A DNA stretch of 64,000 bases, taken from Chromobotia macracanthus. Lineage: Eukaryota > Chordata > Actinopteri > Cypriniformes > Botiidae. The stretch is from the NCBI GenBank assembly GCA_036877525.1, contig JAZGTH010000067.1, positions 2,876,001 through 2,940,000 on the forward strand. Direction: 5' to 3'. Shown here piece after piece: positions 28,501 through 42,700 of the stretch (position 1 is its first letter; every line of letters starts with the position of its first letter). The translations under genes and the position numbers were made by a program. A model generated the notes under the pieces. The model was not told the origin of the DNA, ran no database searches, and was given only the letters and a program-made list of their open reading frames with translations.

Positions 28501-30749
28501 ATTCAGAGATTGCTCCCACCCACTAAGCAGCCGTGGAAGGCTTTGATTGGATGAAAGCATCTCACATCGGTAGAATGGGCACTGACAGTGTGACTCTCAC
28601 TCTGGGTGGGTGTGGGGGGGTATAAGAGTCTGAGGGTGTCTCTTTTGGCCGGCTGCACCTGTCCTAGCTAATGAGCAGCTAATGAGACTGAGAGTAGACA
28701 AGCAAAAAAGGAAATCTTCAGAAGAGAAGAAGCAAAGATTTCCTTCTCACAACCTCCATTTTTCAAACTGTAATTAAGGAAACATTCATTGATGTTTGGC
28801 TCTTTCTTTTCATAGCTTGTTAGAGGTTCTGCTTCATCCACGTGACTGTTGGGATATTGGCCTCTGATGAGGCTTTCGAGACGTTCTCTTGCTGTTCCTC
28901 TGGTGGGTTCTCAATAGTTTGTTTTGCGTGCTTATTTTCAAGATAAGATTTTCTTCTAGACTGAACTGGAATACTCTATAGCAGAGTTTCTCCTCACAGC
29001 AGAGACGACGCAGGTGTAGTCCATCACATTAACTATGTTCCACAATGTTGGCTACTGGAATGTGTTCAAATACTTTAATACAGTTTTAAAATTTCACATT
29101 TAAAACTATTTTTAACTTCCTTTCTAAAAATGTGTTGCTCCAACAGTGCTTGTTCAAATAATAGCTGTTTGATATTTTATCTAAAACAACATTAGTTTAT
29201 CAGTGTGCCTTTAAAAGTAGGGTAGACAACTTCGGAGGGTCTAGCAATAGCAAGCTAACTTTGAAAGTGTAAGATCCCACCCTCCCTTCAGAGCCTCTTC
29301 AAAGCCACGCCTCCAATACACAGGAGCGCGGTGCAAATGCATAGTTTGATAGACAAGTAGGACATCCTATCACTGCAGTCAGACTGAAAGCAATGATTGG
29401 ATGAGCATTTTGTGGTCCTGTGCCTTCCACAGAAAGCATGCATGTAGGCCACTTTGTGATTGCTATCAGGATGTGAGAGACTTTAAACCAGCATAACAAA
29501 AATGTTTCTGAAAAGAAATCTACCCTGCTTCTGTGTACAAATATTTGTTAGGGCCACCATATGAGGGTGTACTCTAAACTCCAGATGACAAAGAAATAGC
29601 TTTGTAAATGAAGTCTGACTGCCACGCAGTGCATCCTCACGCCTGCGCAGTCTGTGGGTGGAGAGAGTCTTTCTCTGACATCCTGCGATTGGAGAGCAAT
29701 TCCCTCATAATCCCTCTTTCTCCTGCTCACTCTCTCCCTCTTTCCCCCGTGGTTCCATTCATATTCTAATCACAGCTTTCCCTTCTGCAGTTTGTAGGCA
29801 CTCCATCAGAGCCCTCCCTGCCTCAGGCTCTACACTTTCACTTCCCCCTTTTGTGGCTGCGCTCTCCTCTCGGCACACTAAAATAAGGTTACTTCAAGAA
29901 GAGAGAGAGAAGTGAGGGTGGGTTCACTCCGGTACTCTTTAACTCGACCAAACTTTATCTTTTCCGTTTCGTTTTGCCCACGACCTGTGGAGTTTTTTTT
30001 GACATTTAGTGACAATGAAGTACGATGAGGTCAGGCGATGTCAAAGACGACCGTAAACGGCATTATTTTCTTCCTTCTTTTTATTGAATAACTCTGATGT
30101 TAATTAACGAAACTTTCACACTCTCGTTTCCAGACCTATTAGGGGCGACGCAGACATCAAAAAAGTTCCGCAAAGGGCCAAAAAGTGGCCCTTGGATGGA
30201 GAACTTTAAAACTGAAGCGGTGGGGGCCGAGCGTGCATGTGAGGGGGGGTATGAAAACGTATTAAATGCTATAATGGGAGATGGGGAGGCCACAGTGCCG
30301 GGATTGCGTAGATCTAAGCCTCTTTTTTCAGGGAAGGGAGCTTTTCTTATTCAAAACAGGGCCACAAAAGGCTTCCAGTGGGCTTTGCCACATCCCCATC
30401 TGACTCGAAGCCATTCATCAGCCTGCCGAGCCTATCAATGACATATCCCCCATCAGGGCTCCTATAAAATCAGCCCCTTTCCCATGAAACATCAGCAAAC
30501 ATTTTGACGGCTCTGGCTTTTCCCCCCGCTGGATCGCTGGAGTCTGTGACCCCCCCACACCATACACCCACCCACTCCTGGAACCCGCACCCCCACCTCC
30601 ATCACCACCACCACCCTCTCCACGGACCTCACATCTTATGCATCTCTGCAACGGGCAGTTCTCTCGGAGAGACGCAGGCAGCTGAGGAGGGGGAGTCCTG
30701 CACGGAGCCATTTTCTCAGAGGAGCCCCAGGAACGTGCTTGGGAAGAGG
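28501..30749 (+). promoter_or_regulatory. rfx4 upstream region, promoter and 5' UTR
   Basis: Holds a TATAAGAG at about 28621 in a GC-rich setting, with repeated CTAATGAG motifs near 28667-28685. A reverse copy of repeat B follows (29218-29526). A second TATA-like TATAAAA lies at 30463-30469, about 285 bases before the rfx4 ATG and well placed to start that transcript. A C-rich 5' leader (30540-30620) follows. Both TATA sites are motif calls only. Confidence 0.45.
29218..29526 (-). mobile_element. Repeat family B, reverse copy upstream of rfx4
   Basis: Reverse complement of the family: begins AGGGTAGACAAC, contains GACAAGTAGGACATCCTATC and ends TTTCTGAAAAGAAATCTACC. Confidence 0.75.
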
Positions 30750-33700
30750 ATGCATTGTGGACTGCTGGAAGAACCTGACATGGATTCCACAGGTTGGTTT
30801 GTGCCGCACCGCCATGACACTGGGAATGTTTGCGAGCTGGGCTCTTTTCGGAACGTAAAACGGGGCCTTGGGATTATGTGACCCCGAGATTGGCAAAGTT
30901 ATTTATCCCGTAGAGTAGTTTTGTTTTCCATCAGGGAAAACTCTGAGCCTTGAGTTTAGTACACCACCAGATAAGCCGGATAAGTTGGGCCTCATTTCTT
31001 TTTTTTATTTCACAAGATGGGTGCTGTTCTGATAGTTTAGCATTACACAGTTTTGGGAGTATATAAAACAGACTGCGTTTTGTGGAGTGGCGTCCCCACA
31101 TTTAGACGAAGATTATGAGTTTGTGAGCCACTTTGAAAGCGTTTCTGGTCGGTGAAAAGTTGCGCCGTTTGCGCGCGTCTGGTGATGCACCTGCCGAAGT
31201 GCGCAAAGTGCCGTCGGTCATCTCCAAACGTCTCCAAATGACATCTGCAAAGTTCCCTTACAATTCCTACAAGTGTTCAGCTCACAGATGTGCTGTATTA
31301 GTCGGGTGTTGATTAACAAAACAAATGTTTATATATATATATATATATCAATATCTTTTATACATTACACCCGCTTGGTTCAATTCTAACGCGTTGGTTG
31401 CTCGCCGCGTTGCGCGTTTCGTTTCGGCGTTCAGTGCTTTCATTGCGCGTTGGTTATTCCTCTATTAAAACAGTTTGGAGACGCTTTCTGATGGCTGATC
31501 TCGGATCCGCCTCGCCATCAGATTGGATTTAATCCAATTATTTCGAGCGCTGCTTAAACTGTTCACGAAGCAAATGATTCAATTACGGGCGGAGGATCCG
31601 ATGTGAGCTGAATATGAGCCAACACTGAGATCACTTCAACACGGTGAGGAGAAAAGAGCGAGCACAGCTGTGATCGTCATCATTTAACGACGAAAGTTAA
31701 ATGCATCGAGCACGATTGAATGGCACTCCAATGCATGTTAACACCCACAGGCAAATGCATGCAGAAATAGTGTCGATAGTTGTCGTTTCTTTATGTTATT
31801 TACGTCTTTATTTATTGTTTTGTCGATATATGTCGACGTTTGTGTATTTCTGTCTTTCTGGCCACTTTTTATTGTAATGGTGTACATTAAATGGTGCCGT
31901 GAGCTCAGGGCCGATTATTGACTTGCGTTTTGATTTCCATCACTTGTGATCCATGTCGTTTAGTTTAGTATCTGAAGACAGTGAAATCATTTCTCATGGG
32001 GACGGGAAAAGTTTGCCTAACTTGCACTGCGACTTCATCCGCCATCTGATGCGTGAGTACCGGTGGCTCAGCCGCCTCGCAGCCTTGGCAACCGCTGCTA
32101 TGGTGATGGTTGTCATGGCCCGTGCGGGGCAACGGGATCGATGTGACTCCGAATCAGACCAGATTGTGTTTCTGTGTGCTGATGTACGGACATCAGTCGA
32201 GCTGCCCGAAGATCCCACAATATATAGGCAGGTACAGCCACATTATCTGATGGGTATTGCGCACAGACACAAACTACATCTTGAAGTTTTTTTGGGAAGG
32301 AGAAATATGAACTTTAAGAAAAGATCAAGCAAGATCAGATGTAGGTACTGACAGGGTTATAGTTACCTTTGGGTGTGCATGCACCTGTTGCTTTTGCTGG
32401 GGGAATATGAATCATCCAAACCCTTGAGAAAATGAACTAATAGTGTTTTATTATTAGTTAAACTATAGCAACCATGTTATTTTTCATTTTCTTTTGCAGG
32501 CTAGTGAAACAAGTGCTTGATTTTGTTAAGGGAAAACGTTTTACAAATGCATGTGATGCTTTTGCAGAGAGCTGGATTGAAAGATGTCTGAACGAAAGCG
32601 AGAGCAAGCGATTCTCCAGCCACACGTCCATTGGAAACATGTCCAACGACGAAAGTGAGTGTGGTGTGCATTAATGTGTACATTAAATAAAACGCACACA
32701 ATTCAAATCTGTTGTACATTGATATGCATATGCAACATTGCATATAATATATGCGTTTTAAGTAGCATGACTGGTTTTTTGTTTTTGTGTGAAGATGAGG
32801 AGAAGGAGAATAATCGAGCCTCTAAACCACACTCAACGCCTGCCACATTACAATGGTGAGTCTGATCTGACATCAGTTTCACACTCGTTTTCACTCTCTG
32901 AAGCAATACGTGAAAAACCTTATTCATTAATGTTTATTTTGATGCTGTAATGAATAAATTGTGGATGTATAATTACTGTGATATTTAGGTCAATATTTCA
33001 GTGGCAATTTGAGAAATCTAATGAGAGCAAAAGGCTTGAGTCTGTAAAAATGTTTTTGAGGCATTGAAAGATTTTGTCTGTACTCTCAGTGCTAATGTTT
33101 GTTTAAAAAAGTCACATTTTACACAATTAATACAGATGTTACATGTTGCACAGCATCAGTAATTTCCATGATGGTTTTATAAAGGTTACGTGCATTTTTT
33201 AGTCCAACAAAGAATCCAATCCGATGCAACGCCATAAAACAGTGCAATGTTAAATCATCAGGCAAATAAAAAGAGAGAGATTTAATTTTCAAATCACCTA
33301 TGAAAGGATTACTGATTAAGTCTGTTTACATTTCAATATCACTTAATACAATACTTACATACCACTGAACAAAATTAAACTAACATGAATTAACTAAAAT
33401 TAGAAACTAACATGAATTAACCCGTATTTTTCAGACACCATGTTTAGTCATACACCATCATCATTTAGTTTTTCATTTCGCTCTTTTTGAATATTTTCTT
33501 TTGCATTGGTCCTGGGAGTTATCCATACTTCACCACACTTGTACATTTTAATTTAGAATAAAATATGCAACCATTTAAGTAAGGAGACAAACCCACACAA
33601 CAAACAAACAACTAAAACTAAACAGTAAGTTAGAGAACAGTAAGAATTCTGCTTATCCTTTCTGGAAGCACTTTTTGGAAATGAAAAACTGCTAAAAATC

Positions 33701-36700
33701 ATTCCAGGATGTACAGTATAGCTGCTATATGATAAAACAGGGCTGAAATGTTAATTTAATAACATTACATGTTTTGTAAATGTTATGTTAATATACGTTA
33801 TGTTAATATTATGTTAATAAATCTCCAGTTACGCCTCTCTCCTTGTTTTTGTGCTGAATACAGTGACAAATAATGACCCGAAAAGACAATCCAGGTTTCA
33901 TGTGCAATGATCTATGTGTGTTTTCCACCAGGCTGGAGGAGAACTATGAGATTGCGGAGGGTGTGTGTATTCCTCGCAGTGCTCTGTACATGCACTACTT
34001 GGACTTCTGTGAGAAACACGATTCTCAGCCCGTCAACGCTGCTAGCTTTGGAAAGGTATTCCGCATTACGGCCTCTATATTAGAACCACTTTTTGATCAA
34101 TCTGAAATCAGTCTGCAAACTTACTGTCTTTGATACAATTACAATAATTAGGTTTTGACCTAATGAAATACGAAACAACTTAAGTGTCCCGTCCGAGATC
34201 ACATACATGTGAAAGAGGAAGAGAAACATCTGTCCAGAAAGTGTGACATAATTGTGCGTTTTATGAGGAGTCACAGCCAGTGGTCTTTACTTACACCTCT
34301 TCTGCAAACTCATAGCTGGACAATGTAAACAATGAACATGTTCACCCTTGTTCCCACAACCCCTCAACCCACCTACTCATATAGCCGCCCCCCGACACCC
34401 TTATCCTGCTCCCCCGGCTCCTGTCGGAGGATATTGAAAAAGAGAGGGGGCCTGGATTAATGTGTAATTAAAGGAAATTTGGAAGGGTGAGATGTTGCGG
34501 AATGTTAGATCAGTGGCTGAAGCAGCGTGGGGTGTCCTTTAGGAAGGCTTCATTGATTCAGGACAAAACAGAGAGAGAGAGCTGGACCTGCCTCCCTGTC
34601 TGCTCATTTATCAAGCCCAGCCTGACAGAAACTTCACAGCTTGGCCTCTTTTTTCATCCTACACAATAGGGAGCTTCACTGTTTGCAAAGTTTTCTGTAC
34701 CGGGAGCTGGACCAAGGAGCTCGTGGACAAAAAGCAGAGAGAAAGAGAGAGGGGGGGAAAAGACTGTCCAGAAAAGAAATGTCGTTGGACATGTTATGAA
34801 TCTGACAAGATGATTGAGAAGAGATTTTTTATCACTGTTAGAGCAGATAGCGACACACTGGTGAAGTGATTAGCTGATGAAAGATGTGGCCCGAGAGATC
34901 TGACAGAAATTCTGACTTTAATCTGTTTTATCCGATCTAAACAGATAATAAGACAACAGTTCCCTCAGTTAACCACACGAAGACTGGGGACCAGAGGTCA
35001 ATCAAAGTAAGTTACGATTCTTAAGTGAAATTTTTTGCTTTGTTTAAAAATATTTTTATTATATTGTTTTAAATGTACACAACCAAGTTTTGATAAATCT
35101 GCCCTTTATTATTACTGTTGTCTATATTTTAGAATAATAGTAAAGTTATCAAAACTATTAAATCACACAAACTGAGGTTTGGGAATTAATTTCAAGCTTT
35201 AAAGCACTGTTACAAAAAACATGTATAAAATCATAATGTGAGATCATGTTAAAAATCACAGACAGGTAAATTACCATGTACTACACAAATAAAATAAGCA
35301 AATATTCACATTTTTTTTCTTCTTCAAAAGACGCCAATGCAAATCTATCTGAGGTTATGATCTTTACTGCTGTAATGCAGCTACAGGACACAAACTGAAG
35401 CACAATTAAACCTGCCACTCACTCTTCTCTCATAGGTATCACTATTATGGCATCGCTGTGAAGGAGAGTTCCCAGTACTATGATGTGATGTACTCCAAAA
35501 AGGGAGCTGCGTGGGTGAACGAGACGGGCAAGAAAGAGGTCACCAAGCAGACAGTGGCGTATTCACCGCGCTCCAAGCTGGGCACTCTCCTGCCAGACTT
35601 TCCAAATGTCAAAGACTTAAATCTGCCCACCAGTCTGCCAGAGGAGAAGGTAAACAGATCACTAAAACCTCTAACCACTAACCTCTACTTACGACCCTAA
35701 CACCTCCCCCCATTCTCCCCTCGAACCCGCTACCCACCCCACTGGATCCTGCTTTCATGGGACCTTCCCTGGGTCTGGATTTAGATGAGGACCTGAAGGG
35801 TTTATGTGCTGGTTCCTAGCGAACTCTTAATCTTTCGAGTAGATAATAAGATCTCTCACTGGACAAAGGATGGGCACTAGCTGTCTGGCTTTAAAAAGGC
35901 GCCTGTAATTTTAAATGGTTTGTGAGTTCTGATCTTTAAAGCCTCTTTTTATACACTTTTTTTGGCCGGGAATTGCAACAGGCATTGTTGGTGAAGGCTT
36001 TTTTTGTTGTTTGGTATTTGTATCTTTCATAGCGTTAAAGTCTCTTCGCTTCTGGTTTAATGCATGACCGTGAGTCAGGCATGAATTTAGTATGACATCA
36101 TTAACACCCAGATTTGTGATTAATTCTCTGTGGGAAAGTGTTATAAAAAGCCATTAAATGAGCTCTTTTCTTTACAAGGTCTCAACGTTTATTATGATGT
36201 ACAGAACTCACTGCCAGAGGATACTGGACACAGTCATTCGTGCCAACTTTGACGAGGTTTGTGAGTCACTTTTTCAGTCTGCGTTATTTTTTTAATGTTA
36301 CAAATTTCTCCTGTTTTTTTGGTATCAATTGTTCAGTTCAGGGGCAGGAAATGATGTCATTTGCATGTGCTTGCACAGGTCCAGAGCTTCCTGCTTCACT
36401 TTTGGCAGGGCATGCCGCCCCACATGTTGCCTGTCCTGGGCTCCTCCACAGTGGTGAACATAGTGGGTGTGTGTGACTCCATATTGTACAAGGCCATCTC
36501 AGGGGTCCTCATGCCCACAGTCCTTCAGGCGCTGCCTGACAGGTGAGACCACTCCATTCCCACCTGTCTCTCTTACTGGACTGCTTTCTTGATGCTGTTA
36601 AATAGTGTGTACGAGAATTTTGATTCCTGAATGTGTTGCGTTTTCTGTTTAAAGCAAGGAGCTCTTTCTGGAACTTTAAAAACATGGTAAAGTTATGATG

Positions 36701-39700
36701 CTATTCCCATATAGCATCATAAGTCCCCCAAGTCATACATTTTATTAGTTTGTGTGTTCCCTGGGAATCGAACCCATGATCCTGGCACTGCTAAGTTAAA
36801 CCGCAGGAACACACAATATGTCAACATTTGTGTTTGGAACCCATTTTTACTTCCTTAATGTTTTTAATGAAGCAGTATATTCAGTGAAAAGAAACTGCAG
36901 CATGTGAAGAATCTGAAGACATGTTTCTGTGTTATGCTTCAGTCATGTTGTCGTTTCATTCCTTTTCTGTGTTTCAAATGCAGCGTCATAAGAATAAGTC
37001 TGCTGCCTTAGTACTGAACTCATAGCTGTGGAACTCCTGGAATTCCAGTCAAAAGGACTTTTGCTTTTAACGAAATAAATTCCATCCTGCTATTAAGATG
37101 AAAGAACACAGCATGACTTATTGAGAATTAATAAATCACAAGAATGTAATGATACCACACCTTTGTGATACATACTTCTGCGTCTGTGTAATCACCTTAC
37201 CAGAAGATTTTTTTTAAACAACACGTCATACCTAATCGTAAATGCACCAGAGGTCAAAAATTGACAGTGTCCATTGAAACATGAAATGCTGTGTTTATTT
37301 AAAGGCAGGGTAGGCAATTGTTTTCCAGAAACATTGTTTGTTATATTGGCTGAAAGTCTCTTCAAAGTGAAAGTGACATATTTGTCAGATATGGTAACCC
37401 ATACCTGAAATGTGACCTCTGCATTTAACCCATCATTGGTGAGGAGTGAACACACACTGCAAGTTGTGAACACACACACACACTCAGAGCAGTGGGCAGC
37501 ACACTACTGCACCCAGGGAACAATCAGGGGTTAGGTGCCTTGCTCAAGTGCATGTCAGTTGCTACCTGCCAGTGCAGGAATCGAACCAGCAAGCTTCTGA
37601 TCACTAGCCCGACTCACTTACCAGTAGGCCACAACTGCCACACTTCACATCCTGATAGCAATTGTTAAGTGGTCTAAATATATTTATATGTAAATATATC
37701 TTCTGCGAAAGCTGCAATACCATAAAATGTTCGTCCAATAACTGCGTTCAGTCCGAATGCAATGATAGGATATCGTACTTGCCTGTCAAACTATCTATTT
37801 GCGTACCATTCATGTGTTTTGGAGGGAGTGTGGCTTTGGAGAGCGCTCTAAAGGGATCTTATGCTTTTAAAGATAATTTGCTATTGCTAGCCAGACTGGT
37901 TGTTTTTATTGATTGTACTCTTGTTTGTGTTTTTCGATAATATAGCCTTACTCAGGTGATCAGGAAATTTGCCAAACAGCTGGATGAGTGGCTGAAGGTG
38001 GCACTGCACGATCTGCCAGAAAACCTGCGCAACATAAAGTTCGAATGTAGGTGCCGATGCGTTAAACATCGCAACTAATTTTGCTGGTATTGCAAGGCGT
38101 TCAAGGTTTTCAAACAAACATTTTTGTTTTCCAGTGTCAAGAAGATTTTCACAGATACTTAAACGACAAACATCGTTAAACCATCTTTGTCAGGTACATG
38201 TTTGTGAGATTTCACAAATGAACATGATCAGTTGCAGTGTAGAGCAGAAACGTCATGCTTGCGGACATGCTTGTGTTTGCAGGCCTCGCGAACAGTGATC
38301 CACAGTGCGGACATCACCTTTCAAATGCTGGAAGACTGGAGAAACGTTGATCTAAACAGCATCACTAAACAGACACTTTATACCATGGAAGACTCCAGAG
38401 AGGACGAGAGAAGACTTATCATTCAATGTAAGGAGATTTCTTAACCTATTTGCTTTCATAAAAGACTAGTTAAGCTCAGTATTCCACTGATTAGTTCCAG
38501 TTGGGTATTGAAGAATAGAGAGTTAAATTCATAAAGTAAACTTAGTTGCACTTGCTGCATGGACTGATGGAGAACTTTACACTAATTCTTGCTACAGGCA
38601 CTGAAACTAGAGAAGTGTACTTGTGTAGAAAGTAGTGTAGTGTACTTGTGTAAGAGTTAGTGTACTTGTGTTGTGTTATTGCCACGGCCTTTCATGCAGC
38701 GCTGAGGCAAAAGACCTGCTGGTTGATGTTTTGCACCAATCAGATCTCACGCAGTAGCTGTCAACCGGCGCTGAATCATTCCCACGACCATGAGAGTCGA
38801 GCTTTAACCACAGACACTGAGAGGTTAACCCTCACACTTTGACACCCTGAGGAGCATTTCAAATTCATTTCAGCCGCAAACCCTCACTTGACTGATCAGG
38901 TCAAAGTTCAGAGATTCTGTCATGTCATCCTCACAAGAAGATTCAGAGTTTCTCTACATTTCATACAAAGATCTGAAATCTGAGGTAGCAGCTCAGATAG
39001 AAAGGAAGCTTTAAAATGTTTTTCTTCTATTTTTATTTTAAAAGTAATTGAAACTGTTGGTTTTAAGAAATACATGCAGTGTATGGGCTTTAAGACCTTA
39101 CTGCAAATTGATATCACAACCCTCTATTGGGGGTTTGATCATGTTTGGCTAATCTCTCTGTCTGTATGCTTCTCCTGTTCCTTCACAGTATATCAAGAGT
39201 TTGACAGACTCTTAGAGGATCAGTCACCAATCGAGGCCTACATCGAATGGCTGGACTCTATGGTGGACAGATGTGTCGTGAGGGTCAGTTAACATGAACA
39301 TGCACAGTTGATTATACCCAGCTAACAAAATTAGGTTGTAAGAATGTTTTTTTTCTGTTAGTAACAGAAACTGAAGAAATATTATTTTGAAAGTTCTAGG
39401 AACGTTCAAAACATCCAGTTTTTTAGACATTGTATTAATGTTCTGCTTCTTTAGAAAAACATTATTCAAGCATTTTTAGTTCTGTAACATTTTTAAAACG
39501 TTCCACTAACTTCTTAAGAATACGTTATTGATATATCATAACATTAAATAATATTTAAAAAGTTCTACTAATATTACTGCAAGAACTTTTTGAGAACTTA
39601 TAGAGAACTTTTAGAGAACGCTAGCCAATGTTCCCTGTTAGCTGAGTACACACTGACTAAATTAAAGGGAATATCATACTTATCTAGATAATATCTAAAA

Positions 39701-42700
39701 TGTTGTGTAGATAACTAGAAATGCCATTTAACAGAATGTTTAAGTGTTGCTTTTAAATGTGGCTTTTAAAAAGTCTCTGTCTGGACCTAAAGTCTCTGTC
39801 TGGACCTTTACACTGTTTGTCATCATTTTCAGCATAGAATATTTTATACTATGAAAAGTCATGAATGTCAACAAAACTCTTTGTGGGTCCTTCCCAAGCA
39901 AACTAAGTCTGCAGGTGTCCAGCCGTGCGACTGTAAACGCTGTCACAACATTCTTAACAATGTTCGTGATGCAATTCCAAACTTAATGATGTCTTCATGG
40001 CCTCTTTTGCACCCATTATAGTCCAGATATGGGCTTGTAAATCTGGTTGCCATGGGAACTTTCACTACCTACCAGACAATAGTTCAATGGGAGGGTGTTT
40101 CCCTAGGGGCAAATCAAATAGTTGACTTGTTGACATGTTTTTCGTTCTTAGGGAGTTAGGCCCCACTATGAACCCAAAGGTTAAGGCCCCTGTGCCTTCC
40201 CCCTGGCTTTTCTCATGGTAATATTCCCTTTAGGTAGCGGGGAAGAGACCCGGATGTCTGAAGAGGGTAGCTCAGCAGTTCCTGCTCATGTGGTCATGTT
40301 TCGGGACCAGAGTTATCCGGGATATGACGCTGCATAGTGCACCTAGCTTTGGTAAGTCAGGCTAAGCTGCAAGGTCAAATCATCCTTTCAATAAGAGACC
40401 CCAGGTAACAATTTTAGGTTGTAAGGACATTTCTCTAATGTTTCCCTTAAGTAACAAAAACACTTATCAGTCAATAAATAAATCGCATTCTGTCCAAGAC
40501 ATTTAACCTGACATTGCAGGTATGACCGAAAGTGATCCAAATATGTAAATATGACTGTCTAAATTCACAGTTTATTTTTACAACTCTACGCACAACTTTT
40601 TACTTTTCATTTTACTTGAATAAAATCTGGACTCTAAAAGTTCGTCCGTCCGTCCGTCCACAACTTGAATTGTTAACCTTTATCTAAGATGGCCGCCTTT
40701 GCTAACTCTTGGCTTACAGCACCTAGCTGTCTATGGCAGAGGAACTGAAAGAAGGGCCATAAAAGAGGTGAAGACCCCCTCCCTCTCGGCTCTGTCTGTG
40801 AATATCAAAGGCACAGCTGGTCGCAGTGTTTTGATAATGCAGCTCTCGGTACAAAACAGCTAATTAACAAAGGGTAACCCCCACCAAGCCTTCCCCCCCT
40901 TCCTCCCATTTTATGACCAGGCAGTATTGCGCCCAGTTCTCTGAATAGCCGTGATGTTTATTATGCACATAGTGGCTGGAGTTACTAACACAATGTGAGG
41001 ATTGTACCATGTTCCTTATGAATTCCTTCCCCCCTCATTCAGAGCATGTGCTCAAAACATCATATGCTTCAGTAACTCTTTAGAGTTTATGGTTAGACTC
41101 TGTTGATGCTTCTAGTGTGGACTTGGTGCTGAGTTCTTCCCATTTTGACTAAATGGTGAAACGGTCCGCTAAATGGCTACGCGTAACATGAACACTACCG
41201 TTTAAAGCTGCAATCCGTAACTTTGTGGTTGAAAATGAACGTAAAACAGTTATTAAACAAACGCGTGACAGATCAGTGTTCAACGCGATTTCCTTACCTT
41301 GCCCCAGTTCGCAACAATAAGTTTATAATAATGATTTATAATTTGAGTGGAGAATGTCCGTCTGTAAACACCGAGGATGGTGGAGCGCTTGTAGCTTGTT
41401 CTTACAGCCGTTGTTTAGCATTTAGACTTCCATGTTAATAACTCTGTATGTAACCTGCAATTTTATGTTTCCAACTGAGGTGGTGGCGGAGAGGCAAAAG
41501 TTACAGATTGCAGCTTTAAATGTGTTTCAATGTGGAGAGGTTGGAATTTAAACTGCATTTGATGTCTGCTTTATGAGAATAGCTGTTAAAGCCTCACAAA
41601 GACTTAAAATTGTGGGTCTGTCGTGACGTTTTGTGGTAAATGGAATTGTTTGCATTTATAGGCTCGTTTCATTTGATCCATCTCATGTTTGATGATTATG
41701 TGCTGTACCTGCTTGAGTCTCTGCACTGCCAAGAGAGAGCCAATGAACTGATGAGAGCTATGAAAGGAGAGGGTGCACCAGGTGAGATTTTTACCAGTTT
41801 TCCATTATAGTCTGTGTGTATTATCTCCGTTTATTTTATTTCTAAAACTTGCACGTAACCCAAGCTTTCTTACTCGTGCCCGCATACTGCAAAGGCAAGC
41901 TCCAGACAATCAGACCACCATTCAAATATACAATACTGTACATGCTTGTGATTGGTCATGCTGGTCATCAGAAAAGTTATGAAAAAATGTCATAACATAC
42001 AAAATGAAAGAGATTTGTGAAATTTAGCTTTTATTTTACTATTACAGAAGATACTGGAGAGGAGCTGATGTTGATAGGCTCCACCCCCACATCCACGTCA
42101 CCTGGACCCTATTCTCCGCCCAAATCCGTTCATTCTGTGGGAGTGCCTGCAGCTGGTTCCCCCAACTCAGCCCAGTCTCCAGAGTATCCCAGCATTCCGG
42201 CTACCACAGGTAAATGGTATACAACTGACTCTAAACTGATTACTGATTGCCATCACTAAAATATACTCAGTAAAAAAACCTCAACCATCAGCACTGCCCC
42301 ATTCCACTCGAACCTGCACCTCACAGAAAGATCAAATAACTAACACACCAAACACGTTTCTTTGTATATGTATGTTTGTGTATGTGCCAGGCGCTGTTCA
42401 GTCATATACCTGGTCCCTTACATACACAGTGACAACCTCAGGTGGCAGCCCACCTGAGACCGGACCCCAGCTTTCCTGTATGCGAGGCGGACCCCCTGTA
42501 CACGCCCCCTCCCCTGCCCACCGGATGCCAGTTTACCCACATCGAGACGAGCATGGGTGAGCAATGCAAACAAATCAATTAAAGATGCAATCTGTGACTT
42601 TTGTCTTTCTACTGCCCTCTCTGCTTGAAACATAAACTTGCAGGTTACTTTACGGACGTTTCATTACATGTTAAAGTCAAATGAACCCAGTCTGACACTT

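Noticed and set aside
30504..30881. 125-residue frame before and through rfx4 exon 1
   Set aside because: Different frame from the [10 protein letters not shown] start; it is the C-rich 5' leader read by chance.
31953..32351. 132-residue frame in rfx4 intron 1
   Set aside because: No family resemblance, no splice support and interrupted by the known exon structure; chance open frame.
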